This document shows positions 47,973-56,394 of a stretch of 64,000 nucleotides of DNA, piece after piece. Below the pieces are notes generated by a model that saw nothing but the letters and a program-made list of their open reading frames with translations, did no database searches and was not told where the DNA came from. Both the position numbers and the translations under genes were made by a program. Position 1 is the stretch's first letter. Every line of letters starts with the position of its first letter. This DNA is from Pseudonocardia sp. C8 (GTDB lineage: Bacteria > Actinomycetota > Actinomycetes > Mycobacteriales > Pseudonocardiaceae), in the NCBI RefSeq assembly GCF_014267175.1, contig NZ_JACMTR010000002.1:3621501-3685500 (forward strand). The letters are read 5' to 3'.

Positions 47973-49504
47973 GCCTCCCCCAGTCCGGCGACCGGTACCT
48001 CCGCGGTCAGGACCGTGGGACCGCCCGGCGGGCTGTGCACGTCGAGGCGGCCCTCGACGATCTCCAGGCGGTCGGCGAGCCCGGCCAGCCCGTGGCCCTT
48101 GCCGAGGTGGGCGCCGCCACGGCCGTCGTCACGCACCACGATCCGCAGCAGCGACCCGTCGACGGCGACCGTGACCGACACCGCGGACGCGCCGGCGTGC
48201 TTGGCCACGTTGGTCAGCGCCTCCGACACGACGAAGTACGCCGTGTTCTCCACCAGCGCGGGCAGCCGGGTGCCGGGGTCCAGGCCGACGTCGAGGTCGA
48301 CGCGGACGGGGCTGCGCCCGGCCGCCGCGGCCAGGGCCGGACCGAGGCCCCGGTCGGCGAGGATCGGCGGGGCGATGCCGCGGGACACCGCCCGCAGCTC
48401 CGAGAGCGCCTCGCGGGTCTGTTCCAGGGCCTCGTGCAGGAGCGGGCGGGCGCGTTCGGGGTCGTCGTCGAGCCGCCGGACGGCCGTCTCCAGGTCCATC
48501 CCGAGGCGGACCAGCCGCTGCTGCGGGCCGTCGTGGATGTCGCGTTCCAGCCGGCGCAACGTCTGGGCCTCCGCCGCGACCGCGGCCCGCCGCCCCGCGG
48601 CGAGCGCCTGGGCGCGGGCGCGCAGCGCGGCGGTCTGGTTGGTGAGCAGGCCGCGGGCCAGCAGGGCGCGGACGTCGGTCAGCCAGCGCACCACCGTCGG
48701 CAGCGTGACCAGCAGCAGGACGCCGAGACCGGTGTTCAGCGCGATGTCGCCGACCGTCGACTGGAAGCCGGTGACCGACCGGAACAGCGTCCAGCCGTCG
48801 TCGCCGCGCGGCAGCGACCACTGCCAGAACACGTAGAGCAGCCCGGCGAGCCCGGTCACGGCCCACACCAGCGCGACGGCGGCGGTGACGATCCGCAGCG
48901 GGAGCGCCGCGGCGGCGTGCGCGAGGTCGCGCCAGCTCTGCGGGTCGGCCAGCGCGCGGAACAGCCGCCCCATCAGCCGGCGTCCGCGGTTGGGCCGGTA
49001 GTGGTGCGGCGGCAACGGCCGTCCGGTCGCGGCCACGGTCGCGCGGCGTTCCAGCTCGGCGAACCCCCGCGCCGCGGCGAGCGTGCCGACGGTGATCGGG
49101 AGCCCGATCCAGAGCACGAACGTCGCCGCGCCGAGCCCCAGCCCGACCAGAACCACGATCCCGCTGACCAGTGCCAGCGGCAGCCCGGTCAGCAGGTAGG
49201 CCATCTGCACGCCCAGCCGGGTCCGGCCGGGCCAGCCGGACGGCCACTGCATCGCCTGCGGGAGGTGCGGCCCGTCGCGGAGCAGGTACTCGCGCAGCGC
49301 ACCGTTGCCCCAACCGTCCAGGGCCCGGACCAGGTGCGGGTCCAGCGGGTTGCCCGGTTCGGAGTCCGGCCGGAGCCGGCCGGTCGGCGGCACCGCCTCG
49401 GCCGCGGACCCGCCGGGCGGGGCGCCCTCCGCGCCGGCGGGGACGTCCACGGACGGGCGCCGGCGGCCGGTCGGTTCCCCGGCGGCCCGCGTCTGATCCG
49501 GCAT
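47969..49504 (-). CDS. Sensor histidine kinase (HisKA_3, membrane sensor domain)
   Basis: 511 aa. A Pro-rich N-terminal tail, then an integral-membrane sensor region with about six helices (ALVSGIVVLVGLGLGAATFV first) of the type found in actinobacterial cell-envelope kinases. The dimerisation/phosphoacceptor motif is RLERDIHDGPQQRLVRLGMD (His324) and the ATPase has VSEALTNVAKHAGASAVSV and DDGRGG. ATG 49504 chosen; GGAGGG lies somewhat far upstream. Phosphorylates the coupled response regulator. Signal unknown. Confidence 0.9.
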   Translation of the reverse strand: MPDQTRAAGEPTGRRRPSVDVPAGAEGAPPGGSAAEAVPPTGRLRPDSEPGNPLDPHLVRALDGWGNGALREYLLRDGPHLPQAMQWPSGWPGRTRLGVQMAYLLTGLPLALVSGIVVLVGLGLGAATFVLWIGLPITVGTLAAARGFAELERRATVAATGRPLPPHHYRPNRGRRLMGRLFRALADPQSWRDLAHAAAALPLRIVTAAVALVWAVTGLAGLLYVFWQWSLPRGDDGWTLFRSVTGFQSTVGDIALNTGLGVLLLVTLPTVVRWLTDVRALLARGLLTNQTAALRARAQALAAGRRAAVAAEAQTLRRLERDIHDGPQQRLVRLGMDLETAVRRLDDDPERARPLLHEALEQTREALSELRAVSRGIAPPILADRGLGPALAAAAGRSPVRVDLDVGLDPGTRLPALVENTAYFVVSEALTNVAKHAGASAVSVTVAVDGSLLRIVVRDDGRGGAHLGKGHGLAGLADRLEIVEGRLDVHSPPGGPTVLTAEVPVAGLGEA

Positions 49505-49646
49505 GGCGGTCGGTCCCTCCGGTCGGCTCGTGCCGCCGTCGAGGATAGGCGCGCGGGCCGGTCGGCGGAGATCGTTCCGGTGTGCCGTTGGTGACGGCGT
49601 CGCCGCTCCGCGGGCCCGGCCCACCGGGGCCTCCGGCCGCGGAGCG

Positions 49647-50414
49647 TCAGAACGGGACCTCGGTGTCGAGCAGCTCCGTCGCCGGGGCGCGGCGGCTGAC
49701 GACACGGCAGAACTCGACGGCGTCCAGCTCCAGCTCGGCTCCCCCGGCCCCGAACTCCCAGCGCCCGCCTGCGGGTCCGGTGAGGGTCAGCGTGCAGGGC
49801 GAGCCGTGGCGTTCCGCCCACTCGGCGACGACGTCGGCGACGAGCGCGCCGTCGTGGCCCGCCGTGAGCTCCGGCGCCCGACCGGTGGCGCGCGCGGTGT
49901 CCATGCGGTGCATCCAGGTGTCCCGGGTGAGGATCGTGTCGAAGAGGAAACCCCAGGTCCATCGCTCGGCGACGCCACCGACGACCTGCCGGTCGGGCAT
50001 CGGCGCGCGGCGCAGCCAGGCGGGGCGGCTGCGGCGGCCCCGGGCGGCTCGCGGACCGGCTTCGGCGTAGCGCGCGACGATCTCGTCCGGGCTCATCCCG
50101 GCCCGCTCCTCGACCTGCAGCCCGGTCAGGCAGTCGATGAGGAGCCCGCCGTGCTTCCGCTGGCGCAGCTGCGCCTTGACGTTCTGCCGGACCATCTCCG
50201 GTGCCGAGGCCGCCATCACGGCCATACCGAGGTTGTGCGCGGCCATCTGCCGCACGTCCCAGGCCGGGCAGTCGGTCGGCGCGGCCCACTCCTCGGGGGA
50301 CAGGCTCCGCAGCTGCGCGAGGTAGCGGCCGTATTCGGTCGCCGCCAGGCGCATCGCCGTGTCGTGGTCGAGTGCCGGGCCGCGGGTGGCGGACACCGCC
50401 GGGATGGTGGTCAT
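49647..50414 (-). CDS. Maleylpyruvate-isomerase-family mycothiol-dependent enzyme
   Basis: 255 aa with the DinB-like N-terminal bundle (LAQLRSLSPEEWAAPTDCPA, WDVRQMAAHN) and a metal-binding His pattern, plus a C-terminal SCP2/MDMPI-type domain ending in TELLDTEVPF. The family uses mycothiol for transfer or isomerisation reactions. ATG 50414 overlaps the stop of the upstream TetR gene by 4 bp (ATGA), so TetR and enzyme form an operon. Confidence 0.82.
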   Translation of the reverse strand: MTTIPAVSATRGPALDHDTAMRLAATEYGRYLAQLRSLSPEEWAAPTDCPAWDVRQMAAHNLGMAVMAASAPEMVRQNVKAQLRQRKHGGLLIDCLTGLQVEERAGMSPDEIVARYAEAGPRAARGRRSRPAWLRRAPMPDRQVVGGVAERWTWGFLFDTILTRDTWMHRMDTARATGRAPELTAGHDGALVADVVAEWAERHGSPCTLTLTGPAGGRWEFGAGGAELELDAVEFCRVVSRRAPATELLDTEVPF

Positions 50415-51034
50415 GGTCGTCGTGTCTCCTCGGACGGCCGGGTGGTGGGAAGGTCGAGCTCGTCGGCCAGCAGGTCGACGATGCGGTCGAGCTGGCGGAC
50501 GTAGCGCGTGCCGCCGGGGTCGTTCTGCCACTGGGCGCCGACGAGACCGCCGGTGACGACGACGATCAGGTCCATGTCGTCGTCGTCGAGCCCGCCGGTG
50601 ATCTGCTCGAGCGCGCGGCGCACGCGTTCCAGGGCCCGCACGGCGGGCGCGTAGTTCTCCGGTGTCGGGGTGAAGTCGGGGATCACGCGCTGGTCCATCA
50701 GCTGGTGGCGCGCGAGATCCTCGAGGGAGAACGTCACGTAGTGGCGGGTGAGCGTGTGCAGGGCCGCACGCGGGTCGTCCGGGAGCTCGACGGCGGCGAC
50801 GCTGTCGTCGAAGTCCTGCCAGGCCTGCCCGAACATGGCGTCGTAGATCGCGTGCTTGGAGTCGAAGTGCGAGTACAGCGACGGCGGTCGCATCCCGACC
50901 CGGGTCGCGACCTCGCGCAGCGTGACCGCGGCGATCCCCTGCTCGCGCGCGACCGCCCAGGCCGCGTCCAGGATCGCCTCCCGCGCCACCTTACGGCGGG
51001 CGGTTTTCCAACTCGTGACCGGTTCCCCTAACAC
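50411..51034 (-). CDS. TetR-family regulator
   Basis: 207 aa. N-terminal HTH REAILDAAWAVAREQGIAAV to TLREVATRVGMRPPSLYSHFDS, then a helical ligand domain. GTG 51034 has little ribosome-site support and lies inside a perfect palindrome, so the transcript may be leaderless and self-repressed. First gene of an operon with the mycothiol-type enzyme. Confidence 0.86.
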   Translation of the reverse strand: MLGEPVTSWKTARRKVAREAILDAAWAVAREQGIAAVTLREVATRVGMRPPSLYSHFDSKHAIYDAMFGQAWQDFDDSVAAVELPDDPRAALHTLTRHYVTFSLEDLARHQLMDQRVIPDFTPTPENYAPAVRALERVRRALEQITGGLDDDDMDLIVVVTGGLVGAQWQNDPGGTRYVRQLDRIVDLLADELDLPTTRPSEETRRP

Positions 51035-51041
51035 AGTTAGG
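51027..51041. promoter_or_regulatory. Perfect palindrome CCTAAC-ACA-GTTAGG at the TetR start
   Basis: CCTAACACAGTTAGG is a perfect inverted repeat with a 3-nt centre and spans the GTG start of the TetR gene (51032-51034). Likely operator for autoregulation. Confidence 0.6.
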
Positions 51042-51124
51042 AACTGTGATCGCCGTCACCCCGCCCGTCAAGGCCGCCGCGCCGAGCGGTTCGCGGCGGT
51101 CGGTCGAGCCGGTGCCCGGACGCG

Positions 51125-51163
51125 CGACGACCCCCGTCCCGGGTGCGGGAGCGGGGGTCGTCG
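51125..51163 (-). terminator. Terminator downstream of ctaF
   Basis: Arms CGACGACCCCC (51125-51135) and GGGGGTCGTCG (51153-51163), perfectly paired, just beyond the ctaF stop. Confidence 0.75.
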
Positions 51164-51173
51164 GGCGCGGGAC

Positions 51174-51572
51174 TCAGTGGTGGGCGGGGCCCCGGTGGTA
51201 CTCGAAGACCAGGCCACCCACGGCGATCAGGACCAGCGTCAAGCCGACCACGATCATCCACGCGTAGAAGAACGCCAGGCCGATCCCGGTGAACGCGGCG
51301 GCCGCGGCCAGGCCGATCGGCCAGTAGCTGCCCGGGGAGAAGAAGCCGACCTCGCCGGCGCCGTCGGAGACCTCGGCGTCCGGGTTGTCCTCGGGCCGCT
51401 CCTCGAGCCGCCGGGAGACGAACCGGAAGTAGGTGCCGACGATCAGCGACAGGCCACCGGTCAGGAACAGGGCGGCGATGCCGACGGGCTCGCGGGCCAG
51501 CACCGTGTACACGATGCCGCACACGAAGAAGAACACGGTGCAGATCTCGAAGATCCGGGACTCGATCTTCAT
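51174..51572 (-). CDS. ctaF: Cytochrome c oxidase subunit IV, actinobacterial type
   Basis: 132 aa. The opening MKIESRIFEICTVFFFVCGI and four helices, with a YEYHRGPAHH-type end (VFEYHRGPAHH), match actinobacterial CtaF, the small fourth subunit of the aa3 oxidase in the bcc-aa3 supercomplex. The ATG follows GGGAGGAC. Directly downstream of ctaC (12 bp apart), so co-transcribed. Confidence 0.92.
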   Translation of the reverse strand: MKIESRIFEICTVFFFVCGIVYTVLAREPVGIAALFLTGGLSLIVGTYFRFVSRRLEERPEDNPDAEVSDGAGEVGFFSPGSYWPIGLAAAAAFTGIGLAFFYAWMIVVGLTLVLIAVGGLVFEYHRGPAHH

Positions 51573-51584
51573 GGTCGTCCTCCC

Positions 51585-52583
51585 TCAGCCCGTGACCTGC
51601 GCGGCCAGCTGGCCCCGCTCGGTCGTGAACGGCTGCGTGGTGACCGCCTCCGGCGCGCACCACTGACCGCAGTTGAGCGCCTGCAGCGCCTCACCGGTGG
51701 TGTACGGCTGCCCGGTCTGCGGGTTCGTCGCCTTGCGGAGCTGGATGTAGCGGTCGAAGAGCGCGGGCTCGAGGGCACGCACCTCGAAGTTCATCTGCGA
51801 GTGGTAGGTGCCGCACAGCTCGGCGCACCGGCCGACGAAGGCGCCCTGGCGGTCGATGCCGTCGATCACCCAGGTGTTGTCCTGCTCGTTGCGCTCCGGG
51901 TAGGGGAAGACGTCCCGCTTGAACAGGAACTCGGGCACGTAGAACGAGTGGATCACATCGGGCGAGCGCTGCGTGAACGCGATCGAGCGCCCGGTCGGGA
52001 CGACCATGATCGGGATGACGTCGCTGGTGCCGAGCGTGCTCACCGGCCTGCCGTTCGCAGCGACCTCGTCCGGGTAGGAGAACTCCCAGTTCCACTGGAA
52101 CCCGACGATGTCGACGCGGAGGTCGGCGGGCCCGCCCGCGGTGACCTCCTCCTTGTCGACGAAGTTCTGCACGTTCACCGTGAAGCCGAACAGCACCGCG
52201 ACGATCACGGTCGGGATCGCGGTGAAGACGATCTCGACGGGCAGGTTGTACTGGGTCTGGCGCGGGAGCGAGCCGTCGTCGTCCTTCCGCTTCCGGTGGA
52301 AGATCATCGCCCAGAACATCGCGCCCCAGGTGATGACGCCGACGACCAGCGCAGCGATCGCGGACCAGGTCCACAGGTTCCGCATGGACTCGGCCTCGGG
52401 GGTGACCCCGACCGGCCATCCGAACCGGATGACCTCCTCGACCGAGCAGCCGGACAATGCCAGCACGGCCGGCACACCCAGCAGGCCGAGCTTCGCCGCC
52501 CGGGCGATCCGGGAGCGGCCTTCCGATCGGGCCACTGCGCGCCGCCTTCCTGTCTTCTCCTGCGTCAGCCGCACTGCCAGCAC
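51585..52583 (-). CDS. ctaC: Cytochrome c oxidase subunit II
   Basis: 332 aa lipoprotein: lipobox LALSGC gives Cys46, two transmembrane helices follow, and the C-terminal cupredoxin domain has the CuA site His212 (VIHSFYVPEF), Cys253, Cys257, His261 and Met264 in CAELCGTYHSQM. It receives electrons from the bcc complex and passes them to haem a. GTG 52583 behind AGAGGGAAG was chosen over ATG 52637. Followed by ctaF. Confidence 0.93.
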   Translation of the reverse strand: MLAVRLTQEKTGRRRAVARSEGRSRIARAAKLGLLGVPAVLALSGCSVEEVIRFGWPVGVTPEAESMRNLWTWSAIAALVVGVITWGAMFWAMIFHRKRKDDDGSLPRQTQYNLPVEIVFTAIPTVIVAVLFGFTVNVQNFVDKEEVTAGGPADLRVDIVGFQWNWEFSYPDEVAANGRPVSTLGTSDVIPIMVVPTGRSIAFTQRSPDVIHSFYVPEFLFKRDVFPYPERNEQDNTWVIDGIDRQGAFVGRCAELCGTYHSQMNFEVRALEPALFDRYIQLRKATNPQTGQPYTTGEALQALNCGQWCAPEAVTTQPFTTERGQLAAQVTG

Positions 52584-52804
52584 GTTCTTCCCTCTACCGT
52601 CACCACGGGGATGATCGGAGCCGCACCGCCCCGTCACTCGGACGGAGCAGGCGTCTTCGACCTCGCGTAGAGCCTAGACGAACCCCCCGCGACACGCGCC
52701 CCCCGGGGTTGCGGCGCGTCGATCGTCCGGCGCCGGAAATCGGCAGTCTCGCAGGAGGAAGGCGCCGACGCACCGGGGCGCGCGAGATCCGTCCGGCTGA
52801 CTCG

Positions 52805-52810
52805 TCATAC
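52805..52810 (+). promoter_or_regulatory. Leaderless-type -10 of asnB
   Basis: A TCATACT stretch ends about 8 nt before GTG 52819 and no ribosome site intervenes. Confidence 0.4.
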
Positions 52811-52818
52811 TGGCCGAT

Positions 52819-54765
52819 GTGTGCGGACTGCTGGGACTGCTGACCGCCGGGGCGGACGCCGCGACCCGGGTCGAGCCGATCGCCGACGCGCTGCGCTGTG
52901 CGCGGCACCGCGGCCCCGACGAGAGCGCGACGTGGAACGACCACGACCTCGTCCTCGGGTTCAACCGGCTGTCCATCATCGACGTCGAGCACTCGCACCA
53001 GCCCCTGCACTGGGGGCCGGTGCCGGGTGAGGACACCCGCTACACCATCGTCTTCAACGGCGAGATCTACAACTACCTGGAGCTCCGCGAGGAGCTCATC
53101 GAGACCTACGACGCCGCGTTCGCCACCGAGGGCGACGGCGAGGTCATCGTCGCCGCGTTCCACTACTGGGGCCCGGCCGCCGTGCAGCGGCTGCGCGGGA
53201 TGTTCGCCTTCGCCATCTGGGACGCCGTCGAGCGGGAGCTGTTCGTCGCCCGCGACCCGTTCGGGATCAAGCCGCTGTTCCTGGCCACCACGGCGGCCGG
53301 CACGGTGTTCGCCAGCGAGAAGAAGTCGATCCTCGCGCTGGCCGGCGAGCTGGGCCTGGGCCTGGACCTCGAGCCCGCCGCACTGCAGCACTACCTGACG
53401 CTGCAGTACGTCCCGGAGCCGATGTCGCTGCACCGGATGATCTCGCGCGTCGAGTCGGGGACGCACGTGACCGTCCGGCCCGGCGAGGAGCCGCTGCACC
53501 AGCGCTACTTCGCGCCGAAGTTCATCTCGCTGCCCTCGCACGCCCCGGCGAGCGCCGAGGCCGAGGCCATCGTGCACGGCGAGATCGCCGATGTCCTGCG
53601 CGACTCGGTGGCCAAGCACATGCGCGCGGACGTGACCGTCGGCGCGTTCCTCTCCGGCGGCATCGACTCCACCGCGATCGCGGCGCTCGCCAAGGAGCAC
53701 AACCCGAACCTGATCACCTTCACGTCCGGCTTCGAGCGGGAGGGCTACTCCGAGGTCGACGTCGCGGCCGAGTCGGCCGCCGCGATCGGCGTCCGGCACG
53801 TGGTCCGGACGGTCAAGCCGGACGAGATGATGGAGGCCCTGCCGCTCATCATCTGGTACCTCGACGACCCGGTGGCCGACCCGGCGCTCGTCCCGCTGTG
53901 GTTCATCGCCCGCGAGGCCCGCGAGCACGTCAAGGTCGTGCTCTCCGGCGAGGGAGCCGACGAGCTGTTCGGCGGCTACTCGATCTACCGCGAGCCGCTG
54001 TCGCTGGCGCCGTTCGAGAAGGTGCCGGGCACGCTGAAGCCGCTGATGCGCCGGGCGTCGCGCAAGATGCCCGAGGGCATGCGGGGCAAGGACCTGCTGC
54101 GGCGCGGCTCGCTGTCGCTCGAGCAGCGGTACTACGGCAACGCCCGGATCTTCCGCGACGACCAGCTGCACGAGGTACTGCGCGGCTACGACCCGCGGGT
54201 GTCGCACATCGACGTCACCGCCCCGCACTACTTCGCCTCGCACGACTGGGACCCGGTCGCCCGGATGCAGCACGTGGACCTGTTCACCTGGCTGCGCGGC
54301 GACATCCTGGTCAAGGCGGACAAGGTGACGATGGCCAACTCGCTGGAGCTGCGGGTGCCGTTCCTCGACCCCGAGGTCTTCGGGATCGCCTCGTCGCTGC
54401 CGCAGTCCCAGAAGATCACCCACGGCGCGAACGGCACCACGAAGTACGCGCTGCGCCGGGCCTGCGAGGGGATCATCCCGCCGCACGTTCTCAACCGGCC
54501 CAAGCTGGGCTTCCCGGTGCCGATCCGGCACTGGCTGCGCGACGAGATGTACGCCTGGGCGCGGGACATCCTGCAGAACTCCGGGGCCGGGCACCTGATC
54601 GACCTGCAGGCCGTGCACCGGATGCTCGACGCGCACCGCGCGGGCCCGGTCGACCACTCCCGCCGGATCTGGGCGGTGCTGGTGTTCCTGCTCTGGCACG
54701 GGATCTTCGTCGAGAAGCGGATCGTGCCCGACGTCCCGACGCCGACCTACCCGGTCAAGATCTGA
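52819..54765 (+). CDS. asnB: Asparagine synthase (glutamine-hydrolysing)
   Basis: 648 aa. N-terminal glutaminase with Cys2 nucleophile exposed after Met removal (MCGLLGLL), RHRGPDES and FNGEIYNYLELREEL; C-terminal synthetase with the PP-loop AFLSGGIDSTAIAAL and SGEGADELFGGYSIYREP. Converts aspartate and glutamine to asparagine, or in some actinomycetes amidates cell-wall meso-diaminopimelate (LtsA/AsnB). Location next to ctaC/ctaF fits the conserved actinobacterial neighbourhood, where the LtsA-type role is usual (inference). Confidence 0.93.
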   Translation: MCGLLGLLTAGADAATRVEPIADALRCARHRGPDESATWNDHDLVLGFNRLSIIDVEHSHQPLHWGPVPGEDTRYTIVFNGEIYNYLELREELIETYDAAFATEGDGEVIVAAFHYWGPAAVQRLRGMFAFAIWDAVERELFVARDPFGIKPLFLATTAAGTVFASEKKSILALAGELGLGLDLEPAALQHYLTLQYVPEPMSLHRMISRVESGTHVTVRPGEEPLHQRYFAPKFISLPSHAPASAEAEAIVHGEIADVLRDSVAKHMRADVTVGAFLSGGIDSTAIAALAKEHNPNLITFTSGFEREGYSEVDVAAESAAAIGVRHVVRTVKPDEMMEALPLIIWYLDDPVADPALVPLWFIAREAREHVKVVLSGEGADELFGGYSIYREPLSLAPFEKVPGTLKPLMRRASRKMPEGMRGKDLLRRGSLSLEQRYYGNARIFRDDQLHEVLRGYDPRVSHIDVTAPHYFASHDWDPVARMQHVDLFTWLRGDILVKADKVTMANSLELRVPFLDPEVFGIASSLPQSQKITHGANGTTKYALRRACEGIIPPHVLNRPKLGFPVPIRHWLRDEMYAWARDILQNSGAGHLIDLQAVHRMLDAHRAGPVDHSRRIWAVLVFLLWHGIFVEKRIVPDVPTPTYPVKI

Positions 54766-54778
54766 CCCCGTCCGACGG

Positions 54779-54816
54779 CGAACGGCCGGCACCCGGGATC
54801 CGGGGCCGGCCGTTCG
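54779..54816. terminator. Convergent terminator of asnB and adoK
   Basis: Arms CGAACGGCCGGC (54779-54790) and GCCGGCCGTTCG (54805-54816), perfectly paired. Confidence 0.78.
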
Positions 54817-54832
54817 GTCGTCGAGGGGTGCC

Positions 54833-55810
54833 TCAGGCGGGCAGGATCGCACCGATCTCGTCGGCCGCGACGTCACCGAAGGTGCCGCGCAGCCGGGCCA
54901 GGGCCGCCGTGCGGTCCCAGGCCCATTCCTGCGGGCCGTCGGTCTCGAGCACCGACGTCGCGATGAGCGCACCGAGCTGGGCCGACCGCTCCAGCGACAG
55001 CCCCCGGTTCAGCCCGGTCAGCAGGCCGGCCCGGTAGGCGTCACCGACCCCGGTCGGGTCGACGGTCGCGGTCGGGGCGACGACGTCGACCCAGGTCTCG
55101 GTGCCGTCGGCGTCGACGATGACCGAGCCCTTCTCGCTGAAGGTGGTGATCCGCGTCCCGACCTTCCCGGCGACGTCCTGGGCGGTCCAGCCGGTCTTCT
55201 TCAGCAGCAGCTCGAACTCGTAGTCGTTGCTGATCAGGTAGGTGGCCCCCTCGACCAGGCGCTTCACCTCGTCACCGCCCATCCGGGCGAGCTGCTGCGA
55301 GGGGTCCGCGATGAACCGGTAGCCCTGGGCCCGGCACTCGTCGGTGTGGCGCAGCATCGCCTCGGGGTCGTTGGCGCCGATGTGCACCAGGTCGAACCCG
55401 CCGACGCGCGCGGCGATCGGCGCGAGCTCGATCTCGCGGGCCCGGGCCATCGCGCCGGTGTAGAACGACGCGATCTGGCGCATGTCGTCGTCGGTGGTGC
55501 AGGTGAAGCGGGCGGTGTGCACGTCGTCGAACGTCGACACCCCGGAGGTGTCGACGCCCACGTCCTCGAGGACCCGCCGGTACTCGGCGAAGTCCGGGCC
55601 CACCGCACCCACCAGAACCGGCTTCTGGCCGAGCACGCCGAGTGCGAAGGAGATGTTCCCGGCGACCCCACCCCGGCGGACGACGAGCTCGTCGACGAGG
55701 AAGCTGACCGAGATGCGGTCCAGCTGATCCGCGAGGATCTGCTCGGAGAACTTCCCCGGGAAGTGCATCAGGTTGTCGGAGGCGATCGATCCCGTCACGG
55801 CAATAGGCAC
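54833..55810 (-). CDS. adoK: Adenosine kinase (PfkB family, Rv2202c-like)
   Basis: 325 aa. PfkB signatures GGVAGNISFALGVLG near the N-terminus and DPTGVGDAYRAGLLTGLNRG with the catalytic Asp near the C-terminus. Close likeness to mycobacterial AdoK (SIASDNLMHFPGKFSEQ, FTCTTDDDMRQIASFYTG, ADPSQQLARM) supports ATP-dependent phosphorylation of adenosine in purine salvage. GTG 55810 lies 7 nt after TAGGGT, a leaderless start; 8 upstream codons are also open. Confidence 0.88.
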   Translation of the reverse strand: MPIAVTGSIASDNLMHFPGKFSEQILADQLDRISVSFLVDELVVRRGGVAGNISFALGVLGQKPVLVGAVGPDFAEYRRVLEDVGVDTSGVSTFDDVHTARFTCTTDDDMRQIASFYTGAMARAREIELAPIAARVGGFDLVHIGANDPEAMLRHTDECRAQGYRFIADPSQQLARMGGDEVKRLVEGATYLISNDYEFELLLKKTGWTAQDVAGKVGTRITTFSEKGSVIVDADGTETWVDVVAPTATVDPTGVGDAYRAGLLTGLNRGLSLERSAQLGALIATSVLETDGPQEWAWDRTAALARLRGTFGDVAADEIGAILPA

Positions 55811-55817
55811 GCGGGGC

Positions 55818-55823
55818 ACCCTA
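55818..55823 (-). promoter_or_regulatory. Leaderless-type -10 (TAGGGT) of adoK
   Basis: TAGGGT on the minus strand ends 7 nt before GTG 55810, without a ribosome site. Confidence 0.5.
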
Positions 55824-55834
55824 CGTGACGGCAA

Positions 55835-55873
55835 CGGGCCCCGTCATGATCGAGGTGATCATGACGGGGCCCG
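55835..55873 (-). terminator. Perfect 17-bp hairpin after the Fe-S protein gene
   Basis: CGGGCCCCGTCATGATC (55835-55851) pairs exactly with 55857-55873 around a 5-nt loop. It follows the gene ending at 55903 and precedes the adoK promoter. No T-run. Confidence 0.75.
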
Positions 55874-55902
55874 TCGAGCGCGCTGAGCTGCGAAAATACG
55901 AC

Positions 55903-56259
55903 TCAGTTGAACGAGTCACCGCAGGCGCAGGAGCCACCGGCGTTGGGGTTGTCGATCGTGAAGCCCTGCTTCTCGATGGTGTCGACGAAGTCGATGACGG
56001 CGCCCTGCAGGTACGGAGCGCTCATCCGGTCCACGCCCACCTTGAGGCCGTGGAAGTCGCGGAACAGGTCGCCGTCCAGCGACCGGTCGTCGAAGAACAG
56101 CTGGTAGCGCAGGCCGGCACACCCACCCGGCTGCACCGCGATGCGCAGGTGCATGTCGTCGCGCCCCTCCTGCTCCAGCAGGGTGCGCGCCTTGATCGCC
56201 GCGGCGTCGGTCAGCTCCACGCCGTGCGTCTGGGTGTCGGTCGCGTTATCGACGGTCAT
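55903..56259 (-). CDS. erpA: HesB/ErpA-type iron-sulfur cluster insertion protein
   Basis: 118 aa A-type carrier with the three cluster-binding cysteines: Cys47 (GGCAGLRY), Cys111 and Cys113 (GSCACGDSF). It accepts and delivers [Fe-S] clusters. ATG 56259 with GGGAGAGCC upstream; the upstream in-frame extension is promoter sequence. Single-gene unit between adoK and glycerate kinase, as in mycobacteria (Rv2204c). Confidence 0.92.
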   Translation of the reverse strand: MTVDNATDTQTHGVELTDAAAIKARTLLEQEGRDDMHLRIAVQPGGCAGLRYQLFFDDRSLDGDLFRDFHGLKVGVDRMSAPYLQGAVIDFVDTIEKQGFTIDNPNAGGSCACGDSFN

Positions 56260-56394
56260 GGCTCTCCCAACAACGTGCGGCTCCGCCGTAATCCCGGGGC
56301 CGGCGGCGTTCGTAGCAACCCCCATCGTACGACGCCCTCCCGACACCCGGCGGCCCGGCGACGCCCCGATCGCCGCACGACGGGGTGGCGCGCG

